DNA from: Pseudomonadota bacterium
GTDB taxonomy: Bacteria > Pseudomonadota > Alphaproteobacteria > Caulobacterales > Caulobacteraceae
Direction of reading: 5' to 3'
Length of the DNA stretch: 26,304 bases
NCBI GenBank assembly: GCA_023386645.1
Contig: JAEWJI010000049.1
Coordinates: 1 to 26,304, forward strand
Positions 7,452-15,435 of the stretch are shown in pieces. The position numbers and the translations under genes were made by a program. Each line of letters starts with the position of its first letter. The first letter of the stretch is position 1. The notes under the pieces were generated by a model. It was given only the letters and a program-made list of their open reading frames with translations, searched no databases and was not told where the DNA came from.

Positions 7452-8761
7452 CCGCCCGGCTCCGCCAGGACCCAGGCGATCGCCACCTGGCTGCGGAACA
7501 GGCTGTCGCGCGACCTCAGGGCCTCGCCCGCCTGATCCCGCTGTCCGGGCGACAGGGCGAAGGCGCGCCAGTCCTCGGCCGCGGTCCTCAGCACGGCATA
7601 GGCTTCCGCCACCCGTCCCGTATCCAGCCGAACCGAGGCCAGGCCCGCCGCCGTCTCCGCCCGACGCACGGGATCGAGCAGCCCGGGCTCGGCCGCTTCC
7701 TCGGCCCTCAACGCCTCCAGGATCGCCTCGGCCTCCGCGCCTCGACCGGCCCAGTTCAGCCGCAGCGCCAGGTCCACCCGCCGTCCGACCGTCGAGGGAT
7801 GGCGCGGCCCCTGCACCCGCGCGCTCGTCTCCGCCGTCTCCCGCCAGAGGTCGAGCGCCTCGGCGGTCGCAACCGGGTCGGCCGAGGGATCGTCGACATC
7901 ATAGAGCTGGTCCGCCAGCGCCGCCTTCAGCATCATGGCGTTCAGCGGATCCTCCATCAGGACGGGGTCGGCCACGGCCGCGCGTAAAACGCTCTCGGCC
8001 TCCCCGGCCGCCGCTCGATCGCCCCGCCCTCCCCTTCGGCCCAGCACCCCCGCCCGCGCGATCAGCGCCCCGACCCGCAATGCGGCCGTGGTCTCGGTGA
8101 AGGCCAGCATCCGGTCGGCGGCGGCCAGCAGGGCCTCGTCGTCGCCGCGCCGCACGGCCAGCTGCATGGCGTTGAAGGCGTCGATCTGGGGATCGGCCGC
8201 CTCGTTCAGGGCCAGCACCCGCGTCGCGTCCGCCTCGCGCCCCAGCTGCCGGTAAAAGATGGCCAACAGGCTGGCCACGCCGCCGGCCCGCTCCGCATCG
8301 CCCAATCGCCGGTTGCGCTCCAGGCTGGCCTCCAGCCGTCGCACGCCCTGGTCGATCCGCCCATCGCGCGCGTCCTCCACCGCCAGCACCACCGACACGC
8401 GGTCCAGCGCCGCATGATCGGAGCCCAGCCGCGCGCCCCGCGTCTCCACCTCGTGGCTCTCGACGAAGCCCCGCGCCCAGTCACCGGCGTTGAACACCGC
8501 GAAGGCCAGCCAGCTGCGCGCGATCAGGGTCTGCTCATGATCCGGCCCCAACAGACGCTCCGCCGCCGCCGTCACCTCGCCGAAGATCGCCGCCGCCTCC
8601 GCCGCCCGCCCGGCGTTGAACGCCGAAACTCCGTCCCGGAAGCGGGTGTTCAGCGCCTCGGCGTCCATCGTCTCGGCCTGTCGTGGTGCGGCGTGGGCGA
8701 ATGGGACTGCGCTACCGGCCGCCAGGATCGCGAGCCCGAGCATGACGACGATACGCGTCAT
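7448..8761 (-). CDS. Secreted TPR-like repeat protein (downstream copy)
   Basis: 437 residues from MTRIVVMLGLAILAAGSAVP. This start overlaps the stop of the upstream TPR-like gene by four bases (ATGA) and gives a good signal peptide (cleavage near AHAA), whereas the longer frame to 8857 has no signal-like start. The mature part is Ala/Arg/Glu-rich and all-helical, with tetratricopeptide-like phrasing such as FNAGRAAEAAAIFGEVTAAA, ERLLGPDHEQTLIARSWLAF, RLDTGRVAEAYAVLRTAAED. TPR proteins are scaffolds; this one probably sits in the periplasm. It forms a two-gene unit with a similarly built neighbour. No further function can be assigned. Confidence 0.75.
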   Translation of the reverse strand: MTRIVVMLGLAILAAGSAVPFAHAAPRQAETMDAEALNTRFRDGVSAFNAGRAAEAAAIFGEVTAAAERLLGPDHEQTLIARSWLAFAVFNAGDWARGFVESHEVETRGARLGSDHAALDRVSVVLAVEDARDGRIDQGVRRLEASLERNRRLGDAERAGGVASLLAIFYRQLGREADATRVLALNEAADPQIDAFNAMQLAVRRGDDEALLAAADRMLAFTETTAALRVGALIARAGVLGRRGGRGDRAAAGEAESVLRAAVADPVLMEDPLNAMMLKAALADQLYDVDDPSADPVATAEALDLWRETAETSARVQGPRHPSTVGRRVDLALRLNWAGRGAEAEAILEALRAEEAAEPGLLDPVRRAETAAGLASVRLDTGRVAEAYAVLRTAAEDWRAFALSPGQRDQAGEALRSRDSLFRSQVAIAWVLAEPGG

Positions 8762-10170
8762 GGCCGCGCCGTCGGGGCGACCGGCTCGGAGACGCCCTGC
8801 AACTGGTCCGAATACCGCCACCCCAGCTTCACGCGCATGTTGAACAGCCCGGACCACCGGTCGAGATAACCCGCGTCCCGCTCACCCTGTATCGACGATC
8901 GGGTCATCGCCACCGACTGAAAGCGCTCCGTCGTCTGGGCCAGCGCACGATAGGCGCCGGCCAGGTCGTCCTGCTGGCCCAGGGCCGTGGCCCGGGTCAT
9001 GGCGACGAACGCCGCCGTCTCGGGGTCGATGGCCGCCGGGTTGCCGGCCATATAGGCCTCCAGCCAGCCTAGGTGCGGCAGGGCCAGGTCGGGCCGGTCG
9101 ACCGCCGCCGCCGACATGGCGTAGGCGATCCGGGCGTCGACGGCGTCATGGCTCTCCTCGCCGTCGGCGTCCGCCGCCGTGCGCCACTGGCGATACAGGA
9201 TGGCAAGCGCCTCATCGGCCTCCGCGGACGTGGTCGGCCCGCTCTCCCGGGTGGTCAGGGCGGTGGCCAGGAGATTTTCGGCGTTGGCCAGGACCCTCTC
9301 GTCGCCGGCCGCGCGCGCCTCGGCGGCCAGCCGTCGGGCCCGGACGATCGCCTCCCCGGTCGCCGCCGCCTCGGCCTCTTCGGTTCCTCCCACGGCGTTC
9401 AGAGCCAGGATCAGTCTCAGTTCGACCTGTGGCCGGGTCGGATCGTCCTGGGGCGTGGCGTCGAGCACGGCGCGCCAGCCCGCGACCTGGGTCTCCGGCG
9501 TTTCGGCTCGCTCCGCCTCGTTGATCAGGGACCGCAGCGCGTCCCCGCCATCGACCAGCAGCAGCACTTCCCGCGCCTCGTCCGGCCGCCCGGTGTTCCG
9601 ATAGATCGCCGCCAGGGTCGCGGCGATGTCGGCGGCGTCGTCCATCCGTCCGGTTCGCCTGAAGTGGTCGAAGTTGACGCGCGCATGCGGCTCGGCCTCG
9701 GCGTAACGCTCCAGGGCGGCCAGCGACGCCGCCAGCACCAGCTGGGTCCGATAAACGGACTCATGCTCCGCCCCGAATGCGGCGCGCAGCTGGGCCAGCA
9801 GGGGTCGCGCCGTCCCGACCGCCTCCTCCCACCGCGCCTGCCGCATCTGCATTTCGGCGATCCAGCTTTTCAGGAAGACGAGGTTGGGATCCTGGGCTCC
9901 CAGGCGCGGCAGCAGAATGGCTTCGAGCGCCAGATACTCCGCCTCGGCCTCGGCATTGCGCTGCTCATTGGCCAGGGCGGTCGCGAGGGCCCAGCGGGCG
10001 TTGATCGCCGCCGCGCTCTGGTCGCTTCCGAAGGAGGCGATCGCCTTGGCCAGCAGCCGGCGCTGCCCCGCGACCGCCTGGCTGTCGGGGCCGGCCTGAG
10101 CCCAGACCGGCGTGGCCAGGCCAAGCGTCAGGCCCAGGAGGGCGATGCGGAGAAGACGGAGGCTGGCCAC
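8758..10170 (-). CDS. Secreted TPR-like repeat protein (upstream copy)
   Basis: 470 residues. The N-terminus has a clear Sec signal peptide (LLRIALLGLTLGLATPVWAQ, cleavage after AQA). The mature protein is helical with TPR-style repeats: ALATALANEQRNAEAEAEYL, FGAEHESVYRTQLVLAASLA, IAATLAAIYRNTGRPDEARE, YAMSAAAVDRPDLALPHLGW. The phrase GAEHESVYRTQLVLA matches the kinesin-light-chain-type TPR pattern (GxxHpxvaxxLxxLA). It is translationally coupled through an ATGA overlap to a second protein of nearly the same size and layout, pointing to duplication and a shared periplasmic role. Function unknown. Confidence 0.78.
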   Translation of the reverse strand: MASLRLLRIALLGLTLGLATPVWAQAGPDSQAVAGQRRLLAKAIASFGSDQSAAAINARWALATALANEQRNAEAEAEYLALEAILLPRLGAQDPNLVFLKSWIAEMQMRQARWEEAVGTARPLLAQLRAAFGAEHESVYRTQLVLAASLAALERYAEAEPHARVNFDHFRRTGRMDDAADIAATLAAIYRNTGRPDEAREVLLLVDGGDALRSLINEAERAETPETQVAGWRAVLDATPQDDPTRPQVELRLILALNAVGGTEEAEAAATGEAIVRARRLAAEARAAGDERVLANAENLLATALTTRESGPTTSAEADEALAILYRQWRTAADADGEESHDAVDARIAYAMSAAAVDRPDLALPHLGWLEAYMAGNPAAIDPETAAFVAMTRATALGQQDDLAGAYRALAQTTERFQSVAMTRSSIQGERDAGYLDRWSGLFNMRVKLGWRYSDQLQGVSEPVAPTARP

Positions 10171-10251
10171 AGCCTACCGGGCCACAGGCCCAGCCCGATC
10201 ACAAGCGGCCGAACCTGACGAGATCCGCCAGCATAGGTCGCGCGGACGCGG

Positions 10252-11025
10252 TCAGCCCGCGTACTTGGCCGCGTCCTCGTCAGAGACGTCCTCGTTGGAA
10301 TAGACCGCCTGCACGTCGTCCTCGGCGTCGAGCGCGTCCAGCAGCTTGAACAGGGTCCCGACCGCGTCGCCGGTGACCGGCACCTCGGACTGCGGCTTCC
10401 AGACGATGGCTGTCGACTTCGGGTCGCCCAGGACCTTGGACATGGCTTCGGCCACGTCGTTCAGATCCTCGAAGGCCGTCCAGATCGTATGGCCCGGCGC
10501 GTCCTCGTAGATGTCGGGCTTGACCAGGTCGCTCTCGACATCCTGGGCCCCGGCCTCGATCGCCGCCTCCATGATGGCGTCCTCGGTGCCGGCCTCGGCC
10601 GGATAGACGATCTTGCCGACCCGGTCCCACATGAAGGCCACCGAGTTCATCTCGCCCAGCGCGCCGCCATTCTTGCTGAACGCCGCGCGGATGTTGGACC
10701 CGGCGCGGTTGCGGTTATCGGTCAGGGCCTCGACGATGATCCCCACGCCGCCCGGCCCCCGGCCTTCGTAGCGGATCTCCTCCATCGTATCGACGTCGCC
10801 GGCCGAGGCCTTGTTGATCGCCCGCTGGATCACGTCCTTGGGCAGGCTCTCGGCCTTGGCGTTGTTCACCGCCAGACGCAGCCGGGGGTTCATCGCCGGG
10901 TCCGGCAGGCCCGACTTGGCGGCGACCGTGATGTCTCGCGACAGCTTGGAGAACAGCTTGGAGCGCTGGGCGTCGGCGCGCCCCTTGCGGTGCATGATGT
11001 TCTTGAATTTCGAGTGGCCGGCCAT
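10252..11025 (-). CDS. yebC: YebC/PmpR family regulatory protein
   Basis: 257 residues from MAGHSKFKNIMHRKGRADAQ, the near-invariant N-terminus of the family; the frame runs on upstream to 11091, but those residues are not family-like. Other hallmarks: FSKLSRDITVAAKSG, NPRLRLAVNNAKAESLPKDV, YEGRGPGGVGIIVEALTDNR, FSKNGGALGEMNSVAFMWD. Members are described either as DNA-binding transcription regulators (PmpR) or as ribosome-associated factors helping polyproline translation (YebC/TACO1-type); the sequence does not decide between these. An 8-bp inverted repeat (TAGAGGCG / CGCCTCTA) lies at 11044-11068 in its leader. Confidence 0.95.
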   Translation of the reverse strand: MAGHSKFKNIMHRKGRADAQRSKLFSKLSRDITVAAKSGLPDPAMNPRLRLAVNNAKAESLPKDVIQRAINKASAGDVDTMEEIRYEGRGPGGVGIIVEALTDNRNRAGSNIRAAFSKNGGALGEMNSVAFMWDRVGKIVYPAEAGTEDAIMEAAIEAGAQDVESDLVKPDIYEDAPGHTIWTAFEDLNDVAEAMSKVLGDPKSTAIVWKPQSEVPVTGDAVGTLFKLLDALDAEDDVQAVYSNEDVSDEDAAKYAG

Positions 11026-11167
11026 GGAGCTTCGCTGGACTGGTAGAGGCGTTGGAGCCGCGCCTCTAGCGGATGGCCGGGCCGCTGTCACGGTGGGCCC
11101 TATACCTCGCGGAACCGCGTCGCCTGGCGGGGGTTAGGCTGGCGCAACCTCTCCCGGAGCCCGCGCC

Positions 11168-11359
11168 ATGACCGCCATCGACGCCGATGACATCTATGAC
11201 GACGACGATATCGACGAGGCCGACATCGTCGAATGGTACGAGGCCCGCCCGGTGACCGTCTCCACCGCCGTCGCCACCGGCTCCATCGTAGCCGCCTTCG
11301 CGCTCGGAGTCCTCACCGCCGTCGGCGCGCTCGCCCTGATGGGCCACCTCGACGACTGA
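11168..11359 (+). CDS. Very acidic 63-residue single-pass membrane protein
   Basis: The start is supported by a CGGAG Shine-Dalgarno nine bases upstream. The first 25 residues are dominated by Asp and Glu (DADDIYDDDDIDEADIVEWY), followed by one membrane helix (VATGSIVAAFALGVLTAVGA, about residues 35-58) and a short tail GHLDD. The codon pattern is consistent with a real gene and a strong UUCG-capped hairpin follows directly. It is divergent from yebC. No family recognised. The acidic head could bind cations or basic protein or DNA-binding surfaces, which is speculation. Confidence 0.65.
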   Translation: MTAIDADDIYDDDDIDEADIVEWYEARPVTVSTAVATGSIVAAFALGVLTAVGALALMGHLDD

Positions 11360-11366
11360 GGCCGGC

Positions 11367-11400
11367 AGCCCCTCCACCGCCTTCGGGTGGTGGAGGGGCT
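11367..11400. terminator. UUCG-capped hairpin terminator between convergent genes
   Basis: AGCCCCTCCACC (11367-11378) is perfectly complementary to GGTGGAGGGGCT (11389-11400). The intervening bases extend the stem by a G-U and two C-G pairs and close with a C(UUCG)G tetraloop, giving about 15 base pairs. It starts eight bases after the stop of the acidic membrane protein gene and ends 10 bases before the stop of the convergent thioesterase gene, so it is placed to end both transcripts. No convincing U-run follows on either strand, as is common in GC-rich genomes. Confidence 0.7.
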
Positions 11401-11410
11401 CTCCCCGCGC

Positions 11411-11848
11411 TCACCCCCTCAAGCTCTCCAGGAACCCGCGCATCTTGTCGTCCACCGAAACCGGCCGCTTGGTCTCCCGGTCGACATAGACGTGCACGAA
11501 ATAGCCGACGGCGGCGGCCTCCTCCTCGGCGTTGCGGAACAGGCCGATCTCGTAGCGGACCGAGCTCGTCCCCACGTGCGCCACCCGCACCCCGGCCTGG
11601 ATCTCGTCGGGAAAGGCGGTCGGCGAGAAGTACCGACATCCCGTCTCAACCACCAGGCCGATCACCTTGCCGTCGTGGATGTCCAGCACGCCGTTGACGA
11701 CCAGCAGCCGGTTCACTGCGGTGTCGAACCACGAGTAATAGACCACATTGTTCACGTGGCCGTAGATGTCGTTGTCCATCCACCGCGTGGAGATGGCTTG
11801 AAAGCGCCGATAGTCGCTGCGCCGCGTACGTTCGATCGTGCCGGTCAT
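11411..11848 (-). CDS. 4HBT-family acyl-CoA thioesterase
   Basis: 145 residues from MTGTIERTRRSDYRRF; the start is fixed by a strong GGGAGAGGAA Shine-Dalgarno directly before it, although an upstream ATG at 11914 is in frame. The hot-dog signature TRWMDNDIYGHVNNVVYYSW (residues 21-40) contains the expected catalytic Asp27, followed by FDTAVN. It is the same fold family as YbgC but with the YGHVNN version of the active-site loop, as in many bacterial 4-hydroxybenzoyl-CoA-type and long-chain acyl-CoA thioesterases. Substrate not determinable. Divergent from the alcohol dehydrogenase gene, with about 140 bases between the two starts that could hold both promoters. Confidence 0.88.
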   Translation of the reverse strand: MTGTIERTRRSDYRRFQAISTRWMDNDIYGHVNNVVYYSWFDTAVNRLLVVNGVLDIHDGKVIGLVVETGCRYFSPTAFPDEIQAGVRVAHVGTSSVRYEIGLFRNAEEEAAAVGYFVHVYVDRETKRPVSVDDKMRGFLESLRG

Positions 11849-11990
11849 TTCCTCTCCCTGGCGGGAGGGCGCTAGCGCTCGCGACGCGGTCGCTCGCTGC
11901 TTGAGCGCGTTCATCGCGCCTCGTCACCCTCCGACTGATGGGTAGCGTCGGGCTTGGCCGACGCCGGGTCAAGCGCCTAGCGTGCTCTGC

Positions 11991-13121
11991 ATGAGCCTTC
12001 AGACCCGCGCCGCCGTTCTACGCGCCATGGGCGCCGCCCGCCCCTACGCCGACAGCCGCCCACTGAGCATTGAGACCATCGCGCTCGATCCGCCCGGCCC
12101 GGGCGAGGTGCTGGTGGCCATCAAGGCGGCTGGTCTGTGCCACTCCGACCTCAGCGTCATCAACGGGGACCGGCCCCGCCCGATGCCGATGGCGCTGGGC
12201 CACGAGGCCGCGGGCGTGGTCGAGGCTCTCGGCGAGGGCGTAACCGATCTCGCGGTCGGCGATCACGTCGCCATGGTGTTCATGCCGTCCTGCGGCCATT
12301 GCAGCCCCTGCGCCGAGGGCCGTCCGGCCCTGTGCGAGCCCGGCGCCGCCGCCAACGGCCGCGGCGAACTGCTGGGGGGCGGCCGACGCCTGCGTGGGTC
12401 CGAGGGCCAACTGAACCACCACCTGGGCTGCTCGGCCTTCGCCGACCGAGCCGTGGTCTCGCGCCGCTCCCTGGTGAGGATCGACCCGGAGTTGAGCTTC
12501 GAGGAGGCCGCCCTGTTCGGCTGCGCCGTGCTGACCGGCGTCGGGGCGGTGGTGAACACGGCCCAGGTGCGCGCGGGCCAGAGCGTGGTCGTGGTCGGCC
12601 TGGGCGGCGTCGGCCTGGCCAGCGTGCTCGGCGCTCTGGCCTCGGGCGCCTCGCCGGTCGTGGCGGTCGACCTGTCGGAGGACAAGCTGGCGCTGGCCCG
12701 CACCCTCGGCCCGGTCCGCACCGTCAACGCCGCCGATCCCGACGCCGTCGACCAGGTCCGCGCCCTGACAAACGGCGGCGCGGATGTCGCCATCGAGATG
12801 GCCGGCTCGGTTCGGGCGTTGGAGGCGGCCTGGAAGATGACCCGGCGCGGCGGCCTGACCGTCACGGCCGGCCTGCCTCCGCCCGAAGCGGCCTTGGCCG
12901 TCAACGTCGTCTCCCTGGTGGGCGAGGAACGGACGCTGAAGGGCTCCTACATCGGGACCTGCGTGCCCAGCCGCGACATCCCCCGCTATGTCGCCCTCTA
13001 CCGCCAGGGCCGCCTGCCGGTGGACCGGTTGATGAGCGGGACGATCCCGCTGGACCAGATCAACGAGGGCTTCGACCGCCTGCACGCCGGCGAGGTCGTC
13101 CGGCTGGTGGTGACCTTCTAG
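11991..13121 (+). CDS. Zinc-dependent alcohol dehydrogenase (MDR superfamily)
   Basis: 376 residues from MSLQTRAAVLRAMG; an ATG three codons earlier is also in frame. The catalytic zinc ligands are Cys50 (GLCHSD), His71-Glu72 (ALGHEAAG) and Cys178 (ALFGCAVLTG). The structural zinc loop is complete: CGHCSPCAEGRPALC (Cys101, 104, 107, 115). The Rossmann motif VVVGLGGVGLA is at residues 201-211, with an acidic residue after the second strand (AVDLSEDK), suggesting NAD. This layout matches class III-like and Rxyl_3153/AdhD-type long-chain zinc alcohol dehydrogenases. It oxidises an alcohol to aldehyde or the reverse; the substrate is not identifiable. The stop overlaps the stop of a convergent 59-codon ORF. 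Confidence 0.9.
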   Translation: MSLQTRAAVLRAMGAARPYADSRPLSIETIALDPPGPGEVLVAIKAAGLCHSDLSVINGDRPRPMPMALGHEAAGVVEALGEGVTDLAVGDHVAMVFMPSCGHCSPCAEGRPALCEPGAAANGRGELLGGGRRLRGSEGQLNHHLGCSAFADRAVVSRRSLVRIDPELSFEEAALFGCAVLTGVGAVVNTAQVRAGQSVVVVGLGGVGLASVLGALASGASPVVAVDLSEDKLALARTLGPVRTVNAADPDAVDQVRALTNGGADVAIEMAGSVRALEAAWKMTRRGGLTVTAGLPPPEAALAVNVVSLVGEERTLKGSYIGTCVPSRDIPRYVALYRQGRLPVDRLMSGTIPLDQINEGFDRLHAGEVVRLVVTF

Positions 13122-13297
13122 CGGCGGTCCTCGGCGGCCGCGTCCCGCGCCTCGTTCCCCTCGACCGGACGGGACGTCGGGCCCTTTGGACCCGTTTCCC
13201 GCATCACCGGGGTTCGGCCGAACACCGTGTTCACCACCCGCTCGTCCATCGCCCGTTCCAGCGACTTCAGAACCTTACCCCACTCGCCCCCACGCAT
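13118..13297 (-). CDS. 59-residue hypothetical protein
   Basis: A complete small frame from ATG at 13297 to TAG at 13118. Residues: MRGGEWGKVLKSLERAMDER then VVNTVFGRTPVMRETG and a Pro/Glu/Arg-rich tail. The first 25 residues would form an amphipathic helix. An in-frame TGA lies five codons upstream, so the start is bounded, and a GAGGA sequence about ten bases before the ATG can serve as ribosome site. It follows ribokinase on the same strand by 75 bases, and two inverted repeats (13298-13361, 13340-13355) lie just upstream. No family recognised; coding status moderately likely. Confidence 0.45.
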   Translation of the reverse strand: MRGGEWGKVLKSLERAMDERVVNTVFGRTPVMRETGPKGPTSRPVEGNEARDAAAEDRR

Positions 13298-13339
13298 GAT
13301 CCCGTTTCCTCAAGGTCAACTCGACCCGGAGCCCACTTT

Positions 13340-13355
13340 GTTCATCTGGATGAAC
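13340..13355. promoter_or_regulatory. Operator-like 16-bp palindrome
   Basis: GTTCATC-TG-GATGAAC has perfect 7-base arms around a 2-base centre, size and symmetry typical of TetR or MarR dimer sites. It is nested within a second inverted repeat, GATCCCGTT (13298-13306) and AACGGGATC (13353-13361), and an 8-base palindrome ACCTAGGT follows at 13367-13374. It lies between the ribokinase stop and the 59-codon ORF, and most simply controls the latter. No matching regulator gene is seen in the window. Confidence 0.45.
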
Positions 13356-13372
13356 GGGATCACCTACCTAGG

Positions 13373-14254
13373 TTAATCGCGCGCGCTTTTTCGCCAAACC
13401 GGGCCACCCGGCGGACGGGTGCTAGGGGCCAGGTCGGCCCTGCGCGGCAACGAGGGCTGAGCCCCCGGCCAGGTCGCGGCGGCGGCGCCGGCGGCGCAGG
13501 CGAAGGCGAGGGCCTCGGCGTCCCCCTTCCCCTCCAGCAGCGCGACCACGATCGCCCCCACGAAGGCGTCGCCGGCCCCGGTCGCGTCCACCGCCACCAC
13601 GCGCGGCGGCTCGGCCGAGGCGACCTCGCGGCCCGAGACAAAAAGGCTCGCCCCCCGCGCGCCGCGGGTCACCACCACACGCCCTCCGCCCTGGTGCAGG
13701 GCCTGTCCATAGAAGGCCGCCTCACCCTCGTTGACGATCAGCAGGTCGGCGCGCCGCAGCAGGTCGTCCGACACCAGCTGTGCGGGCGCCAGGTTCACGC
13801 ACACGAAGCCGTCCGCGCGCTGCACCGCCGCCTCGACGGTCTCGACCGGCAGCTCCAGCTGCATCACCAGCGGCCCTTCGATCCGCGCCGGCAGGTCGGC
13901 CGGCCTGACCGCATGGTTGGCGCCCGCCGCGACCACGATCTGGTTCTCCCCCGTCCCGTCCACGGCGATCAGAGCCACTCCGGTCGGCTGTTCCGGATCG
14001 ACCGCGACGCCCGAAAGGTCGACCCCATCGGCCCGCAACAGAGCCAGCGCCTCATCGGCCATCGAATCCGCCCCGACCCGGCCGATCAGAGCCACCTCCG
14101 CCCCAAGCCGCCGGGCGGCCAGCGCCTGGTTCGCGCCCTTGCCGCCGGGGTGGCGAGCCAGTGTCGCGCCCGTTACCGTCTCTCCGGGGGCGGGCAGGCT
14201 GGCGGCCGTCGCCACCAGATCCAGGTTGATCGAGCCGATGACCGTGATCCTCAC
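13373..14254 (-). CDS. rbsK: Ribokinase (PfkB family)
   Basis: 293 residues. The N-terminal PfkB block reads GSINLDLVATAASLPAPGET and ARHPGGKGANQALAARRLGA (Gly-Gly-Lys-Gly at 37-40), typical of ribokinases. The C-terminal block VDATGAGDAFVGAIVVALLE contains the catalytic base Asp229. It phosphorylates ribose with ATP to ribose 5-phosphate in the cytoplasm. Its start overlaps the stop of the nucleoside hydrolase by four bases, so ribose released from nucleosides would be fed straight to this enzyme. The C-terminal tail after the active site is long and Pro/Arg-rich. Confidence 0.92.
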   Translation of the reverse strand: MRITVIGSINLDLVATAASLPAPGETVTGATLARHPGGKGANQALAARRLGAEVALIGRVGADSMADEALALLRADGVDLSGVAVDPEQPTGVALIAVDGTGENQIVVAAGANHAVRPADLPARIEGPLVMQLELPVETVEAAVQRADGFVCVNLAPAQLVSDDLLRRADLLIVNEGEAAFYGQALHQGGGRVVVTRGARGASLFVSGREVASAEPPRVVAVDATGAGDAFVGAIVVALLEGKGDAEALAFACAAGAAAATWPGAQPSLPRRADLAPSTRPPGGPVWRKSARD

Positions 14255-15189
14255 GCGGCCTCCCTCAGGGTCTGGATCAGCAAGTCGAACACCCCCTGAC
14301 CGTCGGCGCTCACGGCCCAGCGGTGCGGCGCCTGCTCCTTGGGAACCCGAAACTCCACCGCCGTATGCCCGCGCGTCAGGTCCGACGCCGTCTCGACCTC
14401 GATCCGACAGGCCCTCACCTCGAACAGCTCCGGCCGGATCAGCCAGGCGATCGGGCAGGGGTCGTGCACCGGCGGGGCCGGCCAGCCCACGATCTCGCGC
14501 TCTACCCGTTGCGAGAACCGCATCATGGCCGCCGCGGTCCGGGCGGCCGGCGACCCCACCGCCTCGACCGCCGCGATCCGCTCGTCCGTCGCCCGCACCT
14601 GGTGGGTGGCGTCCAGGCCGAACATCACGACGTCGCAGCCGCTGGCCAGCACCTCGGCCGCCGCGTCCGGGTCGGCCCAGATGTTGAATTCGGCGGAAGC
14701 CGTGATGTTGCCGCCCTCGCTGCGCGCCCCGCCCATGACCACGACAGGACCCAGCCGCTCCGCCAGCCCCGGCGCGCGCCGCAACGCCAGCGCCAGATTG
14801 GTCATCGGTCCCAGCACGGCCACCGCGACCGACCCGGCCGGCCGGCTCTCGACCAGCCGCACGATCGCATCCGCCGCATGCCCCTCGGCCAAGCCTTTGG
14901 CCGGCTCGAACCGCTCCATGTCGCCTAGCCCCTCCGCCCCGTGGAATTCGCCCGCGCCCGCCGGCTCGCGCTCCAGCGGGCGCTCGGCCCCGGCGAACAC
15001 CGGCACGTCCTCGCGCCGGGCGATCTCGCGCATTATCCGGGCGTTCCGGCTGGTCGAGGCGAGCGGCACATTGCCCCCCACCGCCGTCACCGCCAGCACC
15101 TCCAGCGCCGGCGCCCCGAACGCCAGCATCAACGCCACGGCGTCGTCCACGCCGGGATCGCAGTCGATGATAAGGGCCTGTTTGGTCAT
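14251..15189 (-). CDS. Inosine-uridine preferring nucleoside hydrolase
   Basis: 312 residues. The N-terminal Asp cluster ALIIDCDPGVDDAVALMLAF (Asp9, 11, 15, 16) binds the catalytic calcium and ribose. Also present are TAVGGNVPLASTSRNA, VAVLGPMTNLALALRR, MGGARSEGGNITASAEFNIW (Asn and Glu ribose contacts) and VHDPCPIAWLIRPELF with the last Asp ligand and a His. The enzyme splits the N-glycosidic bond of ribonucleosides to base plus ribose. First gene of a two-gene operon with ribokinase: a nucleoside salvage module. The base specificity cannot be read from the sequence. Confidence 0.94.
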   Translation of the reverse strand: MTKQALIIDCDPGVDDAVALMLAFGAPALEVLAVTAVGGNVPLASTSRNARIMREIARREDVPVFAGAERPLEREPAGAGEFHGAEGLGDMERFEPAKGLAEGHAADAIVRLVESRPAGSVAVAVLGPMTNLALALRRAPGLAERLGPVVVMGGARSEGGNITASAEFNIWADPDAAAEVLASGCDVVMFGLDATHQVRATDERIAAVEAVGSPAARTAAAMMRFSQRVEREIVGWPAPPVHDPCPIAWLIRPELFEVRACRIEVETASDLTRGHTAVEFRVPKEQAPHRWAVSADGQGVFDLLIQTLREAA

Positions 15190-15435
15190 CGCTCAGCTTT
15201 GGGGCGCGGCGGAAGTCGGGGCAAGGGGCGCGCGGCCCTCGCCCATCTCTTGGTTCAGACCAGCCGGCGCCGCTGAAGCGTCAGCGCGGCCGCCGGCGCC
15301 GCGCTCGCGGCTCCTGCGGCGCAGAGAACCGCAGTCGCCGGTCCAGCGGCGATCAGACAACAACGAAACGTTACCCCAGAAACGACAATTTCCGGCGCCG
15401 CCGTTTCTGAAGTCCGCCGCTTCAACGATCCTCGT
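15190..15435. other. Intergenic stretch with an IPTL-CTERM-like tail remnant
   Basis: No intact gene is convincing here. On the minus strand a frame open from a TTG near 15419 ends at 15256 in a hydrophobic Ala-rich segment followed by ALTLQRRRLV and a stop, resembling the AVHVQRRRRLA and AVYVQRRRWLA ends of the two sorted proteins nearby. A 16-base sequence (15394-15409) is repeated exactly at 18260-18275, upstream of the TIG protein gene. This could be a decayed third member of the group or chance in GC-rich DNA. Confidence 0.3.

Noticed and set aside
11044..11068. Inverted repeat TAGAGGCG/CGCCTCTA in the yebC leader as an operator
   Set aside because: Only 8 bp with a 9-base loop; in DNA this GC-rich such repeats are frequent. 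Mentioned under yebC only.
12137..14299. A 720-codon plus-strand open frame
   Set aside because: It runs through the alcohol dehydrogenase in the wrong frame and antisense through ribokinase. Its Arg/Gly/Pro-rich composition is the typical shadow in GC-rich DNA.
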